Shown here piece after piece: positions 58,682 to 64,000 of a stretch of DNA of 64,000 nucleotides. The position numbers were made by a program, and so were the translations under genes. Every line of letters begins with the position of its first letter. Position 1 is the first letter of the stretch. The stretch is from Streptomyces sp. MH60 (GTDB lineage: Bacteria; Actinomycetota; Actinomycetes; Streptomycetales; Streptomycetaceae), in assembly GCF_002939385.1 (NCBI RefSeq), contig NZ_MULI01000028.1, forward strand, positions 1 to 64,000, written 5' to 3'. Below the pieces are notes generated by a model that was not told where the DNA came from, ran no database searches, and saw only the letters and a program-made list of their open reading frames with translations.

Positions 58682-60136
58682 TCACCGCTCGGCGAGTCGG
58701 GCCGCGGCCGCCCTCCAGCGGGCCGTGCCGCCGCGCGGTGCGTACCGGGTCAGCGACTGGGTGCGGGCCGACAGCCCGCGCAGGTCCGCCAGGTCGCCGA
58801 CCAGGCCGTGGGCGCGGGCCTGCACCAGGACGTTGCCGAGCGCGGCGGCCTCCGTCGGCCCGGCCACCACCGGCAACCCGCAGGCATCGGCGGTCAGCTG
58901 GCACAGCAGCGCGTTGCGGGTGCCGCCGCCGACCACGTGCACGACGTCGACCGGATGCCCGGCGAGCCGCTGCGCCTCCTCGACGGCCGCGCGGTGGGCC
59001 AGCGCCAGCGAGTCGAGGATGCACCGGGTCACCTCGGCCGGCGTCCGGGGCACCGGCTGCCCCGAGGCGCGGCACGCCTCGGCGATCCGCTCCGGCATCC
59101 GCCCCGGCGCCAGGAACGCGGCGTCACCCGCGTCCACCACCGACCGCAGCGCCGGCACCCGCGCCGCCGCGAGCAGCAGCTCACCCAGATCGGGGTCGCC
59201 CCAGGCCCGTACGCACTCCTGGAGCAGCCACAGACCCATGATGTTGCGCAGGTAGCGGACGGTGCCGTCCAGGCCGAGTTCGTTGGTGAAGTTGGCGGCC
59301 CGGCTCTCCTCCGTCAGCACGGGAGCGGTCAGTTCGAGACCGGCCAGCGACCAGGTGCCGGTGCAGATGTAGGCGAAGCGTTCACCCGAGGCGGGTACGG
59401 CGGCCACCGCGGAGGCGGTGTCGTGCGAACCGACCGCCGTCACCGGCACGGGGCCTGCGAGCCCCGTCTCCTCCAGCACCTCCGGCCGCAGCAGCCCCGC
59501 CGCGTCACCGGGCCGGCGCAGCGGCGCGAACAGGCCGAGGTCGATCCCCAGCCGGTCCGCGACCTCCCGCGACCAGTCCCGGGTGCGGGGGTCGATCAGC
59601 TGGGTGGTGGAGGCGTTGGTCAGCTCCGTGCCCTGTTCACCGGTCAGCCAGTAGGTCAGCAGGTCGGGGATCAGCAACAGCCGCCGGGCCGCCGCGAACT
59701 GGGCCGTGCCCCGGGCGGCGACGAGCTGGTACAGGGTGTTGAAGGGCGCGTACTGCAACCCCGTCGCCGCGTACAGCTCCCCGGCGGGCAGCGAGGCCCA
59801 CACCTTCTCCGCGACGCCCTCGGTACGGGCGTCGCGGTAGTGCACGGGGTTGCCCAGCAGCGCCCCGTCGGCGTCCAGCAGGCCGTGGTCGACGGCCCAG
59901 CTGTCCACACCCACCGAGTCCACCGGGCCCGCCGCCCGCAGCCCGTCCAGCACCCCGGCGTACAGCGCGAGGACGTCCCAGCGCAGCCCGTCGGGCGTAC
60001 GGACCGGCCGGTTGGGGAAGCGGTGCGCCTCCGTCAGCTCCAGCCGGTCGGCGCCCACGCGGCCGACCATGACGCGCCCGCTGGACGCGCCGAGGTCGAC
60101 CGCCGCGTACGCCTTGACGTCCAGGGCGGTGCTCAT
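58682..60136 (-). CDS. rhaB: rhamnulokinase
   Basis: This 484-residue FGGY-family sugar kinase has an N-terminal phosphate motif AAVDLGASSGRVMVG, GVDSWAVDHGLL (catalytic Asp), VGSHDTASAVAAVP and an adenosine motif HVVGGGTRNALLCQLTAD. The combination is that of RhaB, which phosphorylates L-rhamnulose at C1. It overlaps the preceding aldolase-dehydrogenase gene by four bases. Last gene of the rha operon. Confidence 0.93.
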   Translation of the reverse strand: MSTALDVKAYAAVDLGASSGRVMVGRVGADRLELTEAHRFPNRPVRTPDGLRWDVLALYAGVLDGLRAAGPVDSVGVDSWAVDHGLLDADGALLGNPVHYRDARTEGVAEKVWASLPAGELYAATGLQYAPFNTLYQLVAARGTAQFAAARRLLLIPDLLTYWLTGEQGTELTNASTTQLIDPRTRDWSREVADRLGIDLGLFAPLRRPGDAAGLLRPEVLEETGLAGPVPVTAVGSHDTASAVAAVPASGERFAYICTGTWSLAGLELTAPVLTEESRAANFTNELGLDGTVRYLRNIMGLWLLQECVRAWGDPDLGELLLAAARVPALRSVVDAGDAAFLAPGRMPERIAEACRASGQPVPRTPAEVTRCILDSLALAHRAAVEEAQRLAGHPVDVVHVVGGGTRNALLCQLTADACGLPVVAGPTEAAALGNVLVQARAHGLVGDLADLRGLSARTQSLTRYAPRGGTARWRAAAARLAER

Positions 60137-62172
60137 CGCAGGAACGCGGCGGCGACGCCGGCGTCGACCGGGACGTGCAGGCCGGTCGTGTGGGTCAGGT
60201 CGCCGCCGGTCAGCGCGAACACGGCGTTCGCGACGTGCTCGGGCAGCACCTCGCGCTTGAGCAGCGTCCGCTGCGCGTAGAACTCGCCCAGCTTCTCCTC
60301 CGGCACCCCGTACACCGCCGCCCGCCGGGCACCCCAGCCGCCCGCGAAGATGCCCGAACCCCGCACCACACCGTCGGGGTTGACGCCGTTGACCCGGATG
60401 CCGTGCTCGCCCAGCTCGGCGGCGAGCAGGCGCACCTGGTGGGCCTGGTCGGCCTTGGTGGCGGAGTAGGCGATGTTGTTGGGGCCGGCGAACACGGCGT
60501 TCTTCGACGCGATGTACACGATGTCGCCGCCCAGCTCCTGCGCGGTCATCACCCGGGCCGCCTCGCGCGAGACGAGGAAGGAACCGCGGGCCATGATGTC
60601 GTGCTGGAGGTCCCAGTCCTTGGCCGAGGTCTCGAGCAGCGGCTTGGAGATGGAGATCCCCGCGTTGTTGACCACCAGGTCCACCCCGCCGAAGGCGAGC
60701 ACGGCCGCCTCGAACGCCGCGGCGATCTGTTCCTCGGAGGTGACGTCGACCCGCACCGCGACGGCCTTGTCGTCCCCGCCCAGCTCCTTTGCGACCGCCG
60801 CCGCGTTCTCGGCGTTCAGGTCGGCCACGACCACACAGGCGCCCTCGTCCACCAGCCGCCGCGCGATCGCCTTCCCGATCCCGCTGCCCGCGCCGGTGAC
60901 CAGGGCGACACGGGTGGCCAGCGGCTTGGGCCTCGGCATCCGCCGGAGCTTGGCCTCCTCCAGCGCCCAGTACTCGATGCGGAACTTCTCCGACTCCTCG
61001 ATGGGCGCGTACGACGACACCGCCTCGGCCCCGCGCATCACGTTGATCGCGTTGACGTAGAACTCGCCGGCCACCCGGGCGGTCTGCTTGTCCTTGCCGA
61101 AGCTGAACATGCCCACGCCCGGCACCAGCACGATCGCCGGGTCGGCGCCGCGCATGGCGGGGGAGTCCGGCTCGGCGTGCCGCTCGTAGTAGGCGGCGTA
61201 CTCCTCGCGGTAGGCCGCGTGCAGCTCCTTGAGCCGGGCCACCGCCTCGTCCAGCGGCGCGGTCGGCGCCACGTCCAGGACCAGCGGACGCACCTTCGTA
61301 CGCAGGAAGTGGTCCGGGCAGGAGGTGCCGAGCGCGGCGAGCCGCGGGTGCTCGGCCCGCGCGAGGAAGTCCAGCACCACGTCCGGGTCGGTGAAGTGCC
61401 CGACCTGCGGCCGGTCCCGGGAGGCCAGCCCCCGGACGTACGGCGCCAGCGCCGCCGCCCGCTCCCGCCGCTCGGCCTCGGGCAGCGCCTCGTACCCCGC
61501 GATCAGCGGACCGAACGGCTCGGCCCTGCCGCGCTCGGCCAGGAAGGCCTCGGCGGTGCGGATGATGTGCAGCGAGTTGCGCTCGCACTCCTCGGAGGTG
61601 TCCCCCCACGCGGTGATGCCGTGTCCGCCGAGCACACAGCCGACGGCCTGCGGGTTGGCCTCCTTGACGGCCGCGATGTCCAGCCCGAGCTGGAAACCGG
61701 GCCGCCGCCAGGGCACCCACACCACGGTGTCGCCGAAGCACTCGGCGGTCAGCTTCTCACCGTCCGCCGCACAGGCCAGCGCGATCCCGGAGTCGGGATG
61801 CAGATGGTCCACGTGGGCGGCCTCGACCAGCCCGTGCATCGCCGTGTCGATCGAGGGCGCGGCACCGCCCTGGCCGTGCAGGCAGTAGTCGAAGGCGGCG
61901 ACCATCTCGTCCTCGCGCTCGACGCCCGGGTAGACGCGCTTGAGCGCCCGCATCCGGTCCAGCCGCAGCACGGCGAGCCCCGCCCCGGTGAGCGTCCCGA
62001 GATCCCCGCCGGACCCCTTGACCCACATCAGCTCCACATCACCCCCGGTGACGGGATCGGTCCCGGTGCCCTTGGCGGACGCGTTGCCACCGGCGTAGTT
62101 GGTGTTGCGAGGATCGGCGCCGAGCCGATGGGAACGGGCGAGGAGGGCATCGGCCGCAGGGTGGGTCGCCAT
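60133..62172 (-). CDS. rhaD: bifunctional rhamnulose-1-phosphate aldolase/short-chain dehydrogenase
   Basis: This 679-residue fusion has an N-terminal class II aldolase domain (1-410) with zinc ligands in HVDHLHPDSG (120-129) and GGHGI (183-187), splitting rhamnulose 1-phosphate to DHAP and L-lactaldehyde. The C-terminal SDR domain (about 420-679) has TGAGSGIG (426-433), NNAG (502-505) and Tyr569-x3-Lys573. It is expected to oxidise lactaldehyde to lactate. The linking of both steps in one chain channels the aldehyde. The start is ATG 62172. The 108-base gap to rhaI holds no obvious promoter. Confidence 0.93.
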   Translation of the reverse strand: MATHPAADALLARSHRLGADPRNTNYAGGNASAKGTGTDPVTGGDVELMWVKGSGGDLGTLTGAGLAVLRLDRMRALKRVYPGVEREDEMVAAFDYCLHGQGGAAPSIDTAMHGLVEAAHVDHLHPDSGIALACAADGEKLTAECFGDTVVWVPWRRPGFQLGLDIAAVKEANPQAVGCVLGGHGITAWGDTSEECERNSLHIIRTAEAFLAERGRAEPFGPLIAGYEALPEAERRERAAALAPYVRGLASRDRPQVGHFTDPDVVLDFLARAEHPRLAALGTSCPDHFLRTKVRPLVLDVAPTAPLDEAVARLKELHAAYREEYAAYYERHAEPDSPAMRGADPAIVLVPGVGMFSFGKDKQTARVAGEFYVNAINVMRGAEAVSSYAPIEESEKFRIEYWALEEAKLRRMPRPKPLATRVALVTGAGSGIGKAIARRLVDEGACVVVADLNAENAAAVAKELGGDDKAVAVRVDVTSEEQIAAAFEAAVLAFGGVDLVVNNAGISISKPLLETSAKDWDLQHDIMARGSFLVSREAARVMTAQELGGDIVYIASKNAVFAGPNNIAYSATKADQAHQVRLLAAELGEHGIRVNGVNPDGVVRGSGIFAGGWGARRAAVYGVPEEKLGEFYAQRTLLKREVLPEHVANAVFALTGGDLTHTTGLHVPVDAGVAAAFLR

Positions 62173-62280
62173 GTCTATACAGTCCTTCTCGAACGAGGGT
62201 CGACTTCCAGGGGCGCGGGGAACCGCGCGATCAACCACGAACAGCCCGCGGTCCGCGGACCACAGGAACCACGCAGATGC

Positions 62281-63441
62281 TCACGCCCCCCACCCGGCCT
62301 GCGTGCCACCAACCCGCTCGGCAACGACCTTCTCGCCCCAACCGGACGCCCGGTACGCCTTGAGAGGGTCGGGCTCCAGGCCCATTTCCTCCCGCACCTC
62401 CCGAAGAATCGGACGCACGTCCGTGTCATACGCGTCCATCAGCACGGCGTTGGCCTCCAGCACATCCCCCGAGCCCTGCGCGGCGGCCAGCGCCGCACCG
62501 TCGACCAGCAGCGCCTTCGCCGTGGCCTCCTGCACATTCATCACCGACCGGATGATGGCCGGGATCTTCGCCTCGATGTTGTGGCACTGGTCGAGCATGA
62601 ACGCCACGTCGGAGGTGAACCCGCCCCCGCGCACCACCTCGTACATGATGCGGAACAGCTGGAACGGGTCGGCGGCACCCGCCATCAGGTCGTCATCGGC
62701 GTAGAAGCGCGAGTTGAAGTCGAACCCGCCGAGCTTCCCCTCCCGCAGCAGCGTCGCCACGATGAACTCGATGTTCGTGCCCGGCGCGTGGTGCCCGGTG
62801 TCGACCACCACCTGCGCCTTCTCGCCCAGCTTCAGACAGTGCGCGTACGCCGTGCCCCAGTCCGGCACGTCCGTCGTGTAGAACGCCGGCTCGAAGAGCT
62901 TGTACTCGAGCAGCATCCGCTGCCCCTCGCCGAGCCGCTCGTACACCTCGGCCAGGCCCTCGGCCAGCCGGTCCTGCCGGGACCGGATGTCGTCCTGGCC
63001 GGGGTAGTTGGTGCCGTCGGCGAACCACAGTTTCAGGTCGCGCGACCCGGTGGCGTCCATGATGTCGACGCACTCCAGCAGGTGGTCGACGGCCTTCCTG
63101 CGCACCGCCGCGTCCGGGTGGCAGATGCTGCCCAGCTTGTAGTCGTCGTCCTGGAAGGTGTTGGAATTGATCGCGCCGATCCGTACGCCCCGCTTCTCGG
63201 CGTGCGCGGCCAGCGCGGCGTAGTCCTCGACCCTGTCCCAGGGGATGTGCAGGGCCACGGTCGGAGCCGCGCCGGTGAACTCGTGCACCTTCGCCGCGTC
63301 GTCCAGTTTCTCGAACGGGTCGCGCGGGACACCGGCCTGGGCGAACACCTTGAAACGGGTGCCCGAGTTGCCGTACGCCCACGACGGCGTCTCGACGGCC
63401 TGGGTCCTGAGCGCGGCCTTCACCGCGGCGAGCTCGGTCAC
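62281..63441 (-). CDS. rhaI: L-rhamnose isomerase (RhaI type)
   Basis: This 386-residue TIM-barrel isomerase converts L-rhamnose to L-rhamnulose. Metal-site regions include LKLWFADGTNYPGQDD, MLLEYKLFEPAFY, VVDTGHHAPGTN and GFDFNSRFYADDD. This is the shorter RhaI/Pseudomonas-type rather than E. coli RhaA. GTG 63441 is preceded by CAGGAG. It is divergent from a sugar ABC transporter gene, with two copies of a TGAAAC-type operator between. Confidence 0.93.
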   Translation of the reverse strand: MTELAAVKAALRTQAVETPSWAYGNSGTRFKVFAQAGVPRDPFEKLDDAAKVHEFTGAAPTVALHIPWDRVEDYAALAAHAEKRGVRIGAINSNTFQDDDYKLGSICHPDAAVRRKAVDHLLECVDIMDATGSRDLKLWFADGTNYPGQDDIRSRQDRLAEGLAEVYERLGEGQRMLLEYKLFEPAFYTTDVPDWGTAYAHCLKLGEKAQVVVDTGHHAPGTNIEFIVATLLREGKLGGFDFNSRFYADDDLMAGAADPFQLFRIMYEVVRGGGFTSDVAFMLDQCHNIEAKIPAIIRSVMNVQEATAKALLVDGAALAAAQGSGDVLEANAVLMDAYDTDVRPILREVREEMGLEPDPLKAYRASGWGEKVVAERVGGTQAGWGA

Positions 63442-63494
63442 TTCGGGGCTCCTGTGGCATCGGGTCGTGGTCCGCTGCGCCCACGACCAGTCTG

Positions 63495-63506
63495 TGAAAC
63501 GATTCA
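63495..63506. promoter_or_regulatory. operator 1 of the rhamnose locus
   Basis: TGAAACGATTCA lies 54 bases upstream of rhaI. It matches 10 of 12 positions with the second site at 63662-63673 and is nearly palindromic, in the style of LacI- or DeoR-family sites. Confidence 0.6.
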
Positions 63507-63591
63507 GTAGGCGAAGTTATGAGCCGCCCGAAGGGGTGTCAACCCTTCCGGCCGCTCCGGCTCGCTGTGACTCGGTCGTGACCTTCAATTA

Positions 63592-63606
63592 TCGAAAGTT
63601 TTTCGA
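63592..63606. promoter_or_regulatory. palindrome in the rhamnose divergent region
   Basis: TCGAAAGTTTTTCGA has perfect 6-base arms around GTT, midway between the two TGAAAC operators and just upstream of the ABC promoter. Confidence 0.5.
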
Positions 63607-63616
63607 CCCGGAACCA

Positions 63617-63646
63617 TTGACGTGACATACCCCCGCTGCCTAACGT
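63617..63646 (+). promoter_or_regulatory. promoter of the sugar ABC transporter
   Basis: TTGACG (63617-63622), an 18-base spacer and TAACGT (63641-63646) are in place. The second operator lies about 16 bases downstream, over the expected start of transcription, consistent with repression. Confidence 0.6.
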
Positions 63647-63661
63647 CCCCGGCAACCAAGT

Positions 63662-63673
63662 TGAAACCTTTCA
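63662..63673. promoter_or_regulatory. operator 2 of the rhamnose locus
   Basis: TGAAACCTTTCA is an exact palindrome of TGAAA/TTTCA with CC centre apart from one position. It lies 47 bases upstream of the ABC gene, downstream of its -10. Confidence 0.65.
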
Positions 63674-63719
63674 CGACGCCGTGAGGGCCGTCCCGTCCGG
63701 CGCCGTCGAGGAGCCCCCA

Positions 63720-64000
63720 ATGACCCACCCGTCCGACACGGGTACGGCCCCGGTTCTGGCGCTCAGGGACGTCTCCAAGTCCTTCGGCGCGGTCCGTGCG
63801 CTCAGGGACGTCTCCCTGGAGCTGTTCCCCGGCGAGGTGCACGCCCTCGCCGGCGAGAACGGCGCCGGAAAGTCGACCCTCATCAAGACGCTGGCCGGAG
63901 TGCACCGGCCGGACGCCGGCCAGGTGCTGCTCGACGGCGCGCCGGTCGTGTTCCACGGCCCCGGCGACGCCCGGGACGCCGGCATCGCCGTGATCTACCA
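63720..64000 (+). CDS. sugar ABC transporter ATP-binding protein (partial)
   Basis: The first ~93 residues are present before the window ends. They contain LALRDVSKSFGAVRALRDVS, Walker A GENGAGKST and the Q-loop approach GIAVIYQ-type. The CUT2 (RbsA/XylG-like) carbohydrate importer group fits the sequence GEVHALAGENGAGKSTLIKT. It is divergent from the rhamnose catabolic genes and so is probably the L-rhamnose importer ATPase. The C-terminal half lies beyond the window. Confidence 0.9.
   Translation, partial: MTHPSDTGTAPVLALRDVSKSFGAVRALRDVSLELFPGEVHALAGENGAGKSTLIKTLAGVHRPDAGQVLLDGAPVVFHGPGDARDAGIAVIY

Noticed and set aside
58682..61741. Very long open frame across rhaB and the aldolase gene
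   Set aside because: It only reads rhaB in frame at the end; upstream it is an out-of-frame shadow of the aldolase-dehydrogenase gene, which has its own start at 62172 and overlaps rhaB by four bases.
1..64000. tRNA, rRNA, CRISPR arrays, insertion sequences, prophage genes
   Set aside because: No clover-leaf TpsiC signature, regular spaced repeats, transposase or integrase was recognised on either strand. A dedicated search could still find a tRNA.
1..64000. TTA leucine codons marking bldA-dependent genes
   Set aside because: I noticed none in the confident coding regions, but I did not scan every codon, so no claim is made.

Overview
The window is typical of a Streptomyces chromosome. Base composition is very GC-rich with G/C in nearly every third codon position, GTG and TTG starts are common, many genes overlap by 4 bases (GTGA or ATGA), regulators are dense, and there are family markers such as a SARP/BTAD regulator, streptogrisin, PhoD, a DUF6343 protein and a HrdB-like sigma factor. 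I saw no rRNA, tRNA, CRISPR array, insertion sequence or phage module.

Layout. 1-6905: MFS exporter, Asp-nucleophile hydrolase, a broken SARP-like regulator, then small PPC, CBS and membrane proteins and a primary-type sigma factor. 6927-16119: FAD enzyme, pyruvyl transferase, TerC, then divergent regulator/enzyme pairs (XRE/SDR, LysR and FMN reductase fused tail to tail, TetR) and a LacI regulator. 16139-20329: thioredoxin behind a good SigR-type promoter, a flavoprotein disulfide reductase, peptide deformylase, TPR protein and pirin. 20432-25206: a LysR/EamA pair with more A/T-ending codons, an NCS1 permease, then a patch of gene remnants (dehydroshikimate dehydratase/HPPD-like, MFS and cupin fragments). 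25216-30231: FadR regulator with CynX transporter, KDPG aldolase with KDG kinase, and a secreted beta-trefoil protein. 30571-41672: membrane and stress-type genes, a DUF2945/DUF3140 pair, a MarR/MMPL drug-efflux unit with a strong operator, and MscS. 41816-46444: a methyltransferase, then a five-gene operon that starts with a 62-residue peptide. 46503-53393: streptogrisin-like protease, PhoD, a methyltransferase, a PAS/HTH regulator with a PLP dehydratase, and a cupin. 53472-64000: FtsX-type ABC exporter, lutABC, and the L-rhamnose operon with the first part of a divergent sugar ABC transporter.

How genes work together. The right end encodes a continuous route: RhaI, RhaB and the RhaD-dehydrogenase fusion turn L-rhamnose into DHAP and lactate, and the adjacent LutABC oxidises lactate to pyruvate. 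Matching TGAAAC(C/G)(T/A)TTCA sites face both sides of the rha divergent promoter. eda and kdgK form a two-gene 2-keto-3-deoxygluconate module.

Most interesting. The operon at 42563-46444 resembles a ribosomal-peptide system of a kind I do not recognise: a small peptide with a Gly-Gly site, a perfect 15-bp hairpin with a UUCG loop just downstream, an unknown protein, two diverged paralogues of one helical family and a cytosolic beta-lactamase-fold hydrolase. Separately, at least four places look as if sequence has been deleted (about 3068, 13640, 24795 and 24980). These could be real gene decay or missing sequence in the assembly.
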